Below, one piece after another: positions 35,601 to 49,000 of a stretch of DNA of 64,000 nt. This stretch comes from Pueraria montana var. lobata. Taxonomy: Eukaryota > Streptophyta > Magnoliopsida > Fabales > Fabaceae. The position numbers were made by a program, and so were the translations under genes. A model generated the notes under the pieces. It was given only the letters and a program-made list of their open reading frames with translations, was not told the origin of the DNA and did not search any database. The DNA lies in assembly GCA_026413185.1 (NCBI GenBank), contig CM048654.1, positions 1,059,001 to 1,123,000 of the forward strand. Reading direction: 5' to 3'. The first letter of the stretch is position 1; each line of letters begins with the position of its first letter.

Positions 35601-38600
35601 GTGGTGCATTTTCAGCCCATTATTTAATCTTCGCCCAAAAATAAGACTTTTCGGTTTTGGTGCCCTATGAACCCTGGGGCATTCTTATGAATAAAAAACC
35701 ATAATGCTCATAGCACTTTTCTGTTTTGAGGTCTGAGGTGCCCGTGATCCAATTTTGGTGCCTGTGGTGCATTTTCGGTCCATTGTTAAATTTTCGTGCG
35801 AAAATAAGAGTTTTGGTTTTTTTACCCCTTGATCCTTGGTGCATTCTTATGCATTAAAAAACCATAATGCTCGGAACGCTTTTCAGTCTGGAGGTTTGTG
35901 GTGCCCCATGGTCCAATTTTGGTGTCGGGGGTACATTTTCGGACATTAGAGCATTTTTCGTGCGAAAATAAGACTTTTGGGATTTGGTGTACCGTGATTC
36001 CTGATGCATTCTTATGCATAAAAAACCTTAATGCTCGGAGCACTTTTCAGTTTTCAGGTCCGAGGTGCCCCGTGGTCTAATTTTTGTGCCCGTGGTGCAT
36101 TTTCGGCCCATTGTGCAATTTTCGTGCAAAAATAAGACTTTTGGGTTTTAGTGCCCCGAGACCCCTGGTGCATTCTTATGCATAAAAAACAATAATGCTC
36201 GAAACACTTTTCAGTTTTGACGAATGTGGTGCCCCGTGGTCCATTTTTGGTGCCGGTGGTGCATTTTCGGCCATTTGTTCAATTTTCATGCGAAAATAAA
36301 ACTTTTGGGTTTTGGTGCCCCATGAACCTTGGTACATTCTTATGCATAAAAAAATAGAATGCACGGAACACTTTTCAGTCTTGAAGTTTGTGGTGCACCG
36401 TGGTCTAATTTTGGTGTCGGTGGTGCATTTTTGGCCATTTGTGCAATTTTCGTGCGAAAATAAGAATTTTGGGTTTTGGTGCCCCGTGATCCTTGGTGCA
36501 TTCTTATGCATAAAAAACCATAATGCTTGGAAGACTTTTCAGTCTTGAGGTTCGTGGGGCCTCGTGGTCCAATTTTGGTGTCAGGGGTGCATTTTCGGCC
36601 ATTTGTGCATTTTTTGGGCGAAAATAAGACTTTTGGGTTTTGGTGCCCCGTGATCCCTGATGCATTCTGATGCATAAAAAATCTTAATGCTTAGAGCACT
36701 TTTAAGTTTTCAGGTCCGAGGTGCTCCGTGGTCTAATTTTGGTGCCTGTGGTGCATTTTCGTCCCATTGTGCAATTTTCGTGCGAAAATAAGACTTTTGG
36801 ATTTTATTGCCCTATGATCCCTAGTGCATTCTTATGATAAAAAACCATAATTCTCGAAGCACTTTTCAGTTTTGAGGTCCGTGTTGCCCCGTTGTACAAT
36901 ATTGGTGCCGGTGGTGCATTTTCGGCCAATTGTGAAATTTTTGTTGCAAAAATAAGACTTTTGGGTTTTGGTGCCCTGTGATCCCTGGTGCATTCTTATG
37001 CATAAAAAACCATAATGCTTGGAGAACTTTTAAGTTTTGAGCTCCCAGGTGCCCCGTGGTCCAATTTTGGTGCCCGTGGTGCATTTTGGTGCCCGTGGTG
37101 CATTTTGAGACCATTGTGCAATCTTCGTGTGAGAATAAGACTTTTGCGTTTTTGTGCCCCGTGATCCCTGGTGCATTCTTATGCATAAAAAAGCATAATG
37201 GTCAGAGCACTTTTCAGTTTTGAGGTGCGTGTTGCCCCGTGGTCCAATTTTGGTGCCGGTGGTGCATAAGTCTATGTGTGCAATTTTCATGCGAAAAAAA
37301 GACTTTTGGGTTTTGGTGCCCTATGATCATTGGTGGATTCTTATGCATAAAAAACCATAATGCTCGGAACACTTTCCAGTCTTGAGGTTCGTCATGCCCC
37401 GTTGTCCAATTTTGGTGTCGGGGGTGCATTTTCGGCCATTTGTCCAATTTTCGTGCAAAAAAAAAAGACAATTGGGTTTTGGTGCCCCGTGATCCCTGGT
37501 GCATTCTTATGCAGAAAAAACCATAATGCTTGGAGCACTTTTCAGTTTTGAGGTCCGTAGTGCCCCGTGGTCCAATTTTGGTGCCTGTGGGGCATTTTCG
37601 GCCATTTGTGAAATTTTCGTGCGAAAATAAGACTTTTGTGTTTTGGTGCCCTGTGGTCCCTGGTGCATTCTTATGCATAAAAAACCATAATGTTTGGAGC
37701 ACTTTTAAGTTTTGAGCTCCCAGGTGTCCCGTGATCCAATTTTGGTGCCCATGGTGCATTTTCGGCCCATTGTGCAATCTTCGCCTGAAAATAAGACTTT
37801 TGGGTTTTGGTGCCCTGTGAACCCTGGTGCATTCTTATGCATAAAAAACCATAACGCTCGTAGCACTTTTCTGTTTTGAGGTTCGAAGTGCCCCGTGATC
37901 CAATTTTGCTGCCCGTGGTGCATTTTCGGTCCATTGTTCAATATTCGTGCGAAAATAAGACTTTTGGGTTTTTTTGCCCCTTGATCCTTGGTGCACTCTT
38001 ATGCATAAAAAAACCATACTGCTCGAAACACTTTTCAGTCTTGAGGTTCGTGGTGCCCCGTGGTCCAATTTTGGTGCCGGGGGTACATTTTCGGACATTT
38101 GTGCATTTTTCATGCGAAAATAAGACTTATGGGTTTTGGTGTCCCGTAATCCCTGATGCATTCTTTTGCATAAAAAACCTAAATGCTCGGAGCACTTTTC
38201 AGTGTTCAGGTCCGAGGTGCCCCGTGGTCTAATTTTTGTGCCCGTGATGCATTTTCGGCCCATTGTGCAATTTTCGTGCAAAAATAAGACTTTTGGGTTT
38301 TAGTGCCTCGTGATCCCTGGTGCATTCTTATGCATAAAAAACCATAATGCTCGAAACACTTTTCAATTTTGAGGACTGTGGTGCCCGTGGTGCATTTTCG
38401 GCCATTTGTGCAATTTTCGTGCGAAAATAAGACTTATGGGTTTTGGTGCCCCACGATCCTTGGTGCATTCTTATGCATAAAAACCCAGAATGCACGGAAC
38501 ACTGTTCAATCTTGAAGTTTGTGGTGCCCTGTGGTCTAATTTTGGTGCCCGTGGTGCATTTTCGGCCATTTGTTCAATTTTCGTGCGAAGATAAGACTTT

Positions 38601-40300
38601 CGGGTTTTGGTGCCCCGTGATCCTTGGTGCATTCTTATGCATAAAAAACCATATTGCTCGGAACACTTTTCAGTCTTGAGGTTCGTGGTCCCTCGTGGTC
38701 CAATTTTGGAGCCAGGGGTGCATTTTCGGCCATTTGTGCATTTTTCGGGCGAAAATAAGACTTTTGGGTTTTGGTGCCCCGTGATCCCTGGTGCATTCTT
38801 ATGCATAAAAAATCTTAATACTCAAAGCACTTTTCAGTTTTCAGGTCCGAGGTGCTCCGTGGTCTAACTTTTGTGCCCGTGGTGCATTTTCGGCCCATTA
38901 TGCAATTTTCGCGCCAAACTAAGACTTTTGGATTTTATTGCCCCGTGATCCCTGGTGCATTCTTATGATAAAAAACCATAATGCTCGGAGCACTTTTCAG
39001 GTTTGAGGTCCGTGTTGCCCCGTGGTACAATTTTGGTGCCGGTGGTGCATTTTCGGCCATTTGTGAAATTTCGTTGCGAAAATAAGACTTTTGGGTTTTC
39101 GTGCCACATGATCCCTAGTGCATTCTTTTGCGTAAAAAATCATAATGCTTGGAGCACTATTAAGTTTTGAGCTCCCAGGTGCCCCGTGGGGCAATTTTGG
39201 TGCCCGTGGTGCATTTTGGGCCCATTATGCAGTCTTCGTTTGAGAATAAGAGTTTTGCGTTTTGGTGCCCCGTGATCCCTGGTGCATTCTTATGCATGAA
39301 AAAGCATAATACTTTGAGCACTTTTTAGTTTTGAGGTCCGTGTTACCCCGTGGTCCAATTTTGGTGCCGGTGGTGCATTTTCGGCTTTGTGTAATTTTTG
39401 TGCAAAATAAGACTTTTGGGTTTTGGTGCCCCATGATCCTTGGTGGATTGTTATGCATAAAAAACCATAATGCTCGAAACACTTTCCAGTCTTGAGGTTC
39501 GTTGTGCCCCGTTGTCCAATTTTGGTGTCGAGGGTGCATTTTCGGCCATTTGTGCAATTTTCGTGCGAAAATAAGACATTTCGGTTTTGGTGCCCCGTGA
39601 TCCCTGGTGCGTTCTTATGCAGAAAAAACCATAATGCTTGGAGCACTTTTCAGTTTTGAGGTCCGTAGTGCCCCGTGGTCCAATTTTGGTGCCTGTGGGG
39701 CATTTTCGACCATTTGTGAAATTTTCGTGCGAAAATAAGACTTTTGTGTTTTTGTGCCCCGTGATCCCTGGTGTATTCTTATGCATAAAAAACCATAATG
39801 CTTGGAGCACTTTTAAGTTTTGAGCTCCCAGGTGCCCCGTGATCCAATTTTTGGCCCGTGGTGCATTTTCGGCCCATTGTGCAATCTTCGCCCGAAAATA
39901 AGACTTTTGGGTTTTGGTGTCCTGTGAACCCTGGTGCATTCTTATGCATAAAAAACCATAATGCTCATAGCACTTTTCTGTTTTGAGGTCCGAGGTGCCC
40001 CGTGATGCAATATTGGTGCCTGTGGTGCATTTTCGGTCCATTGTTCAATTTTCGTGCGAAAATAAGACTTTTGGGTTTTTTTGCCCCTTGATCCTTGCTG
40101 CATTCTTATGCATAAAAAAATCATAATGCTCGGAACACTTTTCAATCTTGAGGTTCTTGGTGCCCTGTGGTCCAATTTTGATGCCGGGGGGTACATTTCC
40201 GGACATTTGTGCATTTTTTGTGCGAAAATAAGACTTTGGGTTTTGGTGTCCTATGATCCGTGATGCATTCTTATGCATAAAAAACCTTAATGCTCGGAGC
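35601..40300 (+). repeat. SatB higher-order repeat of ~2.11-2.15 kb (13 monomers)
   Basis: A run of G residues followed by GTACATTT(T/C)C marks 35931, 38083 and 40191, giving offsets of 2152 and 2108 bp. Other private variants, such as a GCTCCCAGGTG monomer series and an AGAATAAGA(C/G)TTTTGCG monomer at about 37142 and 39253, recur at 2108-2131 bp. A 19-bp tandem duplication sits at 37065-37102 in one copy only. Confidence 0.87.
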
Positions 40301-43300
40301 ACTTTTCGGTTTTCAGGTCCGAGGTGCTCCGTGGTCTAATTTTTGTGCCCGTGGTGCATTTTCGGCCCATTGTCCAATTTTCGTGCGAAAGTAAGACTTT
40401 TGGGTTTTGGTGCCCCGTGATCCTTGGTGCATTCTTATGCATAAAAAACCATAATGCTCGGAACACTTTTCAGTCTTGAAGTCCGTAGTGCCTCATGGTC
40501 TAATTTTGGTGCCGGTGGTGCATTTTCGGCCATTTGTTCAATTTTCGTACGAAAATAAGACTTTTGGGTTTTTTTGCCCCTTGATCCTTGGTGCATTCTT
40601 ATGCATAAAAAAACCATAATGCTCGGAACACTTTTCAGTATCGAGGTTCTTGGTGCCCCGTGGTCCAATTTTTGTGCCCGTGGTGCATTTTCGGCACATT
40701 GTGCAATTTTCATACGAAATAAAAGACTTTTCGATTTTGGTGCCCCGTGATCCCTGGTGCATTCTTATGCATAAAAACCCATAATGCTCGGAACACTTTT
40801 CAGTTTTGAGGCTCGTGGTGCCCCATGGTGCAATTTTGGTGCCTTTGGTGCATTGCCAGCCATTTGTGTAGTTTTCGGTCGAAAATAAGACTTTTGGTGC
40901 TCCGTGATCCCTGGTGCATTTTTATGCATAAAAAACCAAAATGCTCGGAGCACTTTTAAGTATTGAGGTCCGAGGTGCCCCGTGGTCCAAGTTTTGTGCC
41001 CGTGGTGCATTTTCGGCCCATTGTGCAATTTTTGTGCGAAAATAAGACTTTACGGTTTTGGTGCCCCGTGATCCCTAGTGCATTGTTATGCATAAAAACC
41101 CATAATGCTCTGAATACTTTTCAATTTTAAGGTTCGTGGTGTCCTGTGGTCCAATTTTGGTGTTTGTGGTGCATTTTCGGCCATTTGTGCAGTTTTCGTG
41201 CGAAAATAAGACTTTTGGATTCTAGTGTTCGTGATCCCTGGTGCATTCTGATGCATAAAAAACATAATGCTAGGAGCACTTTTTAGTTTTGAGATCCGTG
41301 GTGCCCCGTGGTCCAAATTTGGTGCCGGTCGTGCATTTTCGGCCATTTGTGAAATTTTCGTTCGAAAATTAGACTTTTGGGTTTTGGTGCCCCATGATCC
41401 TTGGTGCATTCTTATGCATAACAAACCATAATGCTCGGAACACTTTTTAGTTTTGAGGTTCGTGGTGCCCCGTGGTCCAATTTTGGTGCTGGGGTTGCAT
41501 TTTCAGCCATTTGTGCAATTTTCGTGCCAAAATAAGACTTTTGGGTTTTGGTGCCCCATGATCCCTGGGGAATCCTTATGAATAAAAATCCATAATCGTC
41601 GGAGCACTTTTCAGTTTTAAGGTCCGTGGTGCCCCGTGGTGCATTTTCGACCCATTGTGCAATTTTCGTGCGAAAATAAGACTTTTGGGTTTTGGTGCCC
41701 CATGATCCCTAGGGCATTCTTATGCATAAAAAACCATAATGCTTGGAGCACTTTTTAGTTTTGAGGTCCGTGGTGCCCATGGTCTAATTTTGGTGCCAGT
41801 CGTGCATTTTCGGCCATTTGTGAAATTTTCGTAAGAAAACAAGACTTTTGGGTTTTGGTGTCCCGTGATCCCTGGTGCATTCTTATGCATAAAAAACCAT
41901 AATACTGGGAGCACGTTTGTGTTTTGAGGTCCATGGTGCCCCGTTGTCCAATTTTGGTGCCCGTGGTGCATTTTCGGCCCATTGTGCAATTTTTGTGCGA
42001 AAATAAGACTTTTGGGTTTTGGTGCCCCATGATCCCTGGTGCATTCTTATACATGAAAAACCGTAATGCTTGGAGTAGTTTTCAGTTTTGGGGTCCGTGG
42101 TATCCAGTGGTCCAATTTTGGTGCCCTGTGGTGCATATTTTGCCCATGGTGCAATTCGTCCCAAAATAAGACTTTTGGGCTTTAGTGCCCTGGCATCCTT
42201 GGGGCATTCTTATGCATTAAAAACCAAAATACTTGGAGAACTTTTCAGTTTTGAGATCTGTGGTGTCCCGTGGTCCAATTTTGGTGCCGGTGGTGCAATT
42301 TCGGCTATTTGTGCAACTTTCGTATGAAAATAAGACTTTTTGGTTTTGGTACCCCGTGAGTCCTGGTGCATTCTAATCAATAAAAAACCATAATGCTCGG
42401 AGAACTTTTCAGGTTTGAGGTCCGAGGTGCCCCATGGTCCAATTTTGGTGCCCGTTGTACATTTTCCTTGCGAAAATAAGACTTTTGGGTTTTGGTGCCC
42501 CGTGATCCTTGGTGCATTCTTATGCATAAAAAACCATAATGCTCGGAGCACTTTCAGTTTTGAGGTCTGTGGTGCCACGTGGTTCAATTTTGGTGCCATT
42601 GGTGCATTTTCGATCATTTGCGCAATTTTCGTGCGCAAAATAAGACTTTTGGGTTTTGGTGCCCCGTGATCCCTAGTGCATTCTTATGCATAAAAAAACC
42701 GTAATGCTCGGAGCACTTTTCAGGTTTGAGGTCCGTGGTCCAACTTTTGTGCCCGTGGTGGATTTTCGGCCTGTGGTCCAATTTTCGTGCCAAAATAAGA
42801 CTTTTAGGTTTTGGTACCCCGTGATCCTTGGTGCATTCTTATACATAAAACACCATAGTGCTCGGAGCACTTTTCAGTTTTGAGGTCTGTGGTGCCCCGT
42901 GGTCCAATTTTGGTGCCCGTGGTGCATTTTCTGCCCATTGTGCATTTTTCATGCCAAAATAAGACTTCTAGATTTTGGTGCCCCGTGATCCTTGGTGCAT
43001 CCTTATGCATAAAAAACCATAATGCTCGGAGCACCTTTTAGTTTTGAGGTCCGTGGTGCCTCGAGGTCCAATTTTGGTGCCCGTGGTGCATTTTTGGCCC
43101 ATCATGCAATTTTTGTGCCAAAATAAAACTTTTGGGTTTTGGTACCCCATGATCCTTGGGGCATCCTTATGCATAAAGAAACCATAATGCTCGAAGCACT
43201 TTTTAGGTATGAGGTCCGTGTTGCCCCGTGGTCCAATCTTGGTTCCCGTGGTGCCTTTTTGGCACATGGAGAAATTTTCGTGCCAACATAAGACTTTTGG

Positions 43301-46300
43301 TTTTGGGTGCACTGTGATCCTTGGTTCATCCTTATCCATAAAAGACCATAATGCTCGGAGAACTTTTCAGTATTGAGGTCCGTGGTGCCCCATGGTCCAA
43401 TTTTGGACCTCGTGGTGCATTGTCGACACTGGTGCAATTTTCGTGCCAAAATAAGACTTTTGGGTTTTGGTGCCACATGATCCCTGGTGCATTCTTATGC
43501 ATAAAAAACCATAATGCTCGAAGCACTTTTCAATTTTTAGGTCCGCGGTGTCCAGTGGTCCAATTTTGGTGCCCCGTGGTGCATTTTTGGCCTATGGTGC
43601 AATTTTCGTGCCAAAATAAGACTTTTGGGTTTTGGTGCCCCATGATCCCTGGGGCATCCATATGCATAAAAATCCATAATGCTCGGAGCACTTTTCAGTT
43701 TTGAGGTCCGTGGTGCCCCGTGGTCCAATTTTGGTGCCCGTGGTTCATTTTCGGCCCATTGTGCAATTTTCGTGCGAAAATAAGACTTTTGGGTTTTGGT
43801 GCCCCGTGATCCCTGGTGCATTCTTATGCATAAAAAGCGATAATGCTTGGAGCAGTTTACAGTTTTGAGGTCCGTGAATCTCGTGGTCCAATTTTGGTGC
43901 CGATGGTGCATTTTCAGCTATTTATGCAATTTTCGTACGAAAAAAAGACTTTTGGGTTTTTGTGCCCCATGATCCCTGGTGCATTCTTATGCATAGAAGA
44001 CCGTAATACTAGTAGCACTTTTATGTTTTGAGGTCCGTGGTCCCCTATGGTCCAATTTTGGTGCCAGTGGTGCATTTTTGTGCAGAAAAAGACTTTTGGG
44101 TTTTGGTGCCCCATGATCCCTGGTGAATTCTTAAACATAAAAATCCATAATGCTCGGAGCAATTTTCAGTTTTAAGATCAGTGGTGCCCCGTGGTTCAAT
44201 TTTGGTGCCCGTCGTGCATCTTTGGCCCATTGTGCAATTTTCGTGCGACAAAAAGACTTTTGGGTTTTGGGGCCCCGTGATCCCTAATGCATTCTTATAC
44301 ATAAAAAACCATAATTCTTGGAACACTTTTCAGTTTTGAGGTCCGTGGTGTCTAGTGCTAAAATTTTTGTGCCCGTGGTGCAATTTCGGCACATGATAGA
44401 ATTTTCGTGCTAAATATGACTTTTGGAGGTCCATGGTGCCCCTTGGTCCAATTTAGGTGCCCGTGGTGAATTTTCGGCGCATGGTGCAAATTTTGTGCCA
44501 AAATAAGACTTTTAGGATTTGGTTCCCCATGATCCCTGGTGCATCCTTATGCATAACAATCCATAATGCTCGGAGCACTTTTCCGTTTTGAGGTCCAACG
44601 TGCCCCGTGGTCCAATTGTGGTGCCCGTGGTGCATTTTCTGCCTGGTGGATTCTTATGCATAAAAAGCCATAATGCTCGGAGCACTTTTTAGTTTTGAGG
44701 GCCGTGGTGCCCCGTGGTCCAATTTTTGTGCCCGTGGTGCTTTTTCGCCCCATTGTGAAATTTTCGTGCGAAAATAAGACTTTTGGGTTTGGGTGCCCCG
44801 TTGTCCTTGGTGCATTAAAAAACCATAATGCTCAGAGCACTTTTCAGTTTTGAGGTCTGTGGTGCCCCGTGGTCCAATTTTGGTGCCCGTGGTGCATTTT
44901 CGGCCCATTGTGTAATTTTCGTGCGAAAATAAGACTTTTGGGTTTTGGTGCCCCGTGATCCCTGGTGCATTCTTATGCATAAAAATCCATAATGCTCATA
45001 GCACTTTTCGGTTTTGAGGTTCGTGGTGTCCGGTGGTCATATTTTGCTGCCCTTGGTGCTTTTTCGGCACATGGTGCAATTTTCGTGCGAAAATAAGACT
45101 TTTGGGTTTTGCTGCCCCGTGATCCTTGGTGCATTCTTATGCATGAAAATCCATAATTCTCGAAGCCATTTTTAGTTTTGAAGTCCGTGGTTCCCCGTGG
45201 TCCAATTTTGGTGTCAGTGGTGTATTTTCGGCCATTTGTGCAATTTTTCTGCGAAAATAAGACTTATGGGTTTTCGTACCCAGTGATCCCTGGAGCATTC
45301 TTATGCATAAAAAACCATAATGCTCGGAGCACTTTTCAGTTTTGAGGTCCTTGATGCCCGCTGGTCCAATTTTCGTGCTGGTGGTGCATTGTTGGCCATT
45401 TGTGCAATTTTCGTGCGAAAATAAGATTTTGGGTTTCGGTGCCCCGTGATTCTTGGTTCATTCTTATGCATAAAAAACCAAATGGTCGTAGCACTTTTCG
45501 GTTTTGAGGTTTGTGGTGTCCAGTGGTCATATTTTGCTGCTCGTGGTGCATTTTCGGCCCATTGTGCAATTTTCGTGCGAAAATAAGACTTTTGGGATAT
45601 GGGGCCCCGTGATCCTTGGTATGCTCTTATACATAAAAAAATAAAATGCTCGGAGCACTTTTCAGTTTTGAGGTCCGTAGTGTCCAGTGGTCAAATTTTG
45701 CTTCCCGTGGTGCATTTTCTGCACATGGTACAATTTTCGTGCGAAAATAAGACTTTTGGGTTTTGGTGCCCCGTGATCCCTGGTGCATTCTTATGCATGA
45801 AAATCCATAATGCTCGGAGCACTTTTCGATTTTGAGGTCCGAGGTGCCCCGTGGTCCAATTTTGGTGCCGGTGGTGTATTTTCAGCCATTTATGCAATTT
45901 TCGTGCGAAAAAAAAGACTTTTGGGTTTTGGTACCCCGTGATCCTTGGAGCATTCCTATGCATAAAAAACCATAATGCTAGGAGCACTTTTCAATTTTGA
46001 GGTTCGTGTTGCCCCGTGGTCCAATTTTCGTGCCGGTGGTGCATTTTCGGCCATTTGGGCAATTTTCGTGCGAAAATAAGACTTTGGGGGTTAGGTGCCC
46101 CGTGATCCCTGGTGCATTCTTATGCATAAAAAAACATAATGCTCGAAGTACCTTTCTGTTTTGAGGTCCGTGGTGTCCAGTGGTCATATTTTGGTGCCTC
46201 GTCGTGCATTTTTGGCCCATGGTGCAATTTTCATGCCAAAATAAGACTTTTGTGTTTCGGTGCCCCGTGATCCTTGGGGCATTCTTATCCATAAAAAACC

Positions 46301-46600
46301 ATAATTGTTGGAGCACTTTTCAGTTTTGAGGTCCGAGGTGTCCCGTAGTCCAGTTTTGGTTCCCGGGGTGCATTTTCGGCACATTGTGCAATGTTCGTTC
46401 CAAAATAAGACTTTTGGGTTTTGGTGCCCCGTAATCCCTGGTGCATTCTGATGCATAAAAAATGGTAATGCTCGGAGTAATTTTTAGTTTTGAGGTCCAT
46501 GGTGCCCCGAGGTCAAATTTTGGTGACCCATGTTACATTTTTAGCTCATGGTGCAATTTTCGTGCCAAAATAAGACTTTTGGGTTTTGCTGCCCTATGAT
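40301..46600 (+). repeat. SatB diverged monomers with truncated units
   Basis: About thirty-nine monomers are present with many small deletions. Examples are a missing CCAATTTTGGTGCC-type segment near 41.63 kb, a deletion near 42.46 kb, and a half-length unit near 44347-44434 where GACTTTTGG joins AGGTCC. Another shortened unit lies near 44.64 kb. CCAAAATAAG-type monomers become common from about 42.7 kb. No gene is present. Confidence 0.82.
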
Positions 46601-49000
46601 CCTTGGGGAATTCTTATGCATAAAAATGCATAATGCTTGGAGCACTTTTCAGTTTTGAGGTCCGTGGTGCCCCGTGGTCCAATTTTGGTGTCGATGGTGC
46701 ATTGTCGGCCATTTGTGCAATTTTCGTGCGTAAATAAGTCTTTTGGGTTTCGGTGCCCCGTGATCCCTGGTGCATTCTTATGCATAAAAAACCATAATGC
46801 TCAGAGCACTTTTCAGTTGTGAGGTCCGAGGTGCCCCGTGGTCCAATTTTGGTGTCGGTGGTGCATTGTCGGCCATTTGTGCAATTTTTGTGCGTAAATA
46901 AGACTTTTGGGTTTCGGTCCCCCGTGATCCCTGGTGCATTCGTAAGCATAAAAAACCATAATGCTCGCAACACTTTTCAGTTTTCAGGTCTGTGGTGCTC
47001 TGTGGTCCAATTTTGGTGCCGGTGGTGCATTTTCGGCCATTTGTCCAATTTTCGTGCGAATATAACACTTTTGGGTTTTGGTACCCTGTGATCCCTGGTG
47101 CATTCTTATGCATAAAAAACCATAATGCTTGGAGCACTTTTCAGTTTTGAGTTCCGAGGTACCCCGTGGTCCAATTTTGGTGCCCGTGGTGCATTTTCGT
47201 CCCATTGTGCAATTTTCGTGCGAAAATAAGACTCTTTGGTTTTAGTGCCCCGTGATCCCTAGTGCATTCTTTATACATAAAAAACCATAATGCATGGAGT
47301 ACTTTCCAATTTTGAGGTCCGTGGTGTCTAGTGGTCAAATTTTGCTTCCCATGGAGCAATTTTCGTGCAAAAATAAGACCTTTGCAATTTGGTGCCCCGT
47401 GATACCTGGTGCATTCTTATGCATAAAAAACCATAATGCTCGAACACTTTTTAGTCTTGAGGTCTGTGCTGCTCCGTGGTCCAATTTTGGTGCTGGTGGT
47501 GCATGTTTGGCAATTTGTGCAATTTTCTACGAATATAAGACTTTTGGGTTTTGGTTTCCCGTGATACCTGCTGCATTCTTATGCATAAAAAACCATAATT
47601 CTCGGAGCACTTTTCAGTTTTGAAGTCCGTGGTGCCCCGTGGTCCAATTTTGGTGCCGGTGGTGCATTTTCGGCCAATTGCGCAATTTTCATGCGAAAAT
47701 AAGACTTTTGGGTTTTGGTACCCCGTGATCCCTGGTGCATTCTGATGCATAAAAAATGGTAATGCTCGGAGAAATTTTCAGTTTTGAGGTTGTTTGGTGC
47801 CCCGAGGTCAAATTTTGGTGCCCCATGGTACATTTTTAGCTCATGGTGCAACTTTTGGGTTTTGCTGCCCTATGATCCTTGGGGAATTCTTATGCATAAA
47901 AATGCATGATGCTTGGAGCACTTTTCAGTTTTGAGTTCCGTGATACCCGTGGTCCAATTTTGGTGTCGGTGGTGCATTGTTGGCCATTTGTGCAATTTTC
48001 GTGCGTAAATAAGACTTTTGGGTTTCGGTGCCCCGTGATCCCTGGTGCATTCTTATGCATAAAAAACCATAATGCTCAGAGCACTTTTAAGTTTTGAGGT
48101 CCGTGGTGTCAAGTGGTCAAATTTTGCTTCCCGTGGTGCATTTTCGGCCATTTGTGAAATTTTCGTGCGAAAAGAAGACTTTTGGGTTTTGGTGCCCCAT
48201 GATCCCTGGTGCATTCTTATGCATAAAAAACCACAATGCTCGCAACACTTTTCAGTTTTCAGGTCTGTGGTGCTCCGTGGTCCAATTTTGGTGCCTGTGG
48301 TGCATTTTCGGCCATTTTTCCAATTTTCGTGCGAAAATAAGACTTTTGGGTTTTGGTACCCTGTGATCCCTGGTGCATTCTTATGCATAAAAAACCATAA
48401 TGCTCGAAGCACTTTTCAGTTTTGAGGTCCGAGGTGCCCCGTCGTCCAATTTTGGTGCCTGTGGTGCATTTTCTTCCCATTGTGCAATTTTCGTGCGAAA
48501 ATAAAACTCTTTGGTTTTGGTGCCCCGTGATCCCTAGTGCATTATTTATACATCAAAAACCATAATGCACAGAGTACTTTCCAGTTTTGAGGCCGTGGTG
48601 TCCAGTGGTCAAATTTTGCTTCCCATGGTGCAATTTTCGTACGAAAATAAGACCTTTGGGTTTTGGTGCCCCGTGATACCTGGTGCATTCTTATGCATAA
48701 AAAACCATAATGCTCGAACACTTTTCAGTCTTGAGGTCCTTGGTGCTCCGTGGTCCAATTTTGGTGTCGGTGGTGCATTGTCAGCCACTTGTGCAATTTT
48801 CGTGCATGAATAAGACTTTTGGGTTTCGGTGCCCCGTGATCCCTGGTGCATTCTTATGCATAAAAAACCATAATGCTCGCAGCACTTTTCAGTTTTAAGG
48901 TCCGTGGTGTCCAGTGGTCAAATTTTGCTTCCCGTGGTGCATTTTCGGCCATTTGTGAAATTTTCGTGCGAAAATAAGACTTTTGGGTTTTGGTGCCCCG
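46601..49000 (+). repeat. SatB block with 1275-bp tandem duplication
   Basis: The variant GCTCGCAACACTTTTCAG occurs at 46963 and 48238, an offset of 1275 bp. Neighbouring variants, including GCGTAAATAAG-type monomers and a shortened monomer joining GGAGCAATTTTCG or GGTGCAATTTTCG, recur with the same spacing. Confidence 0.86.
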
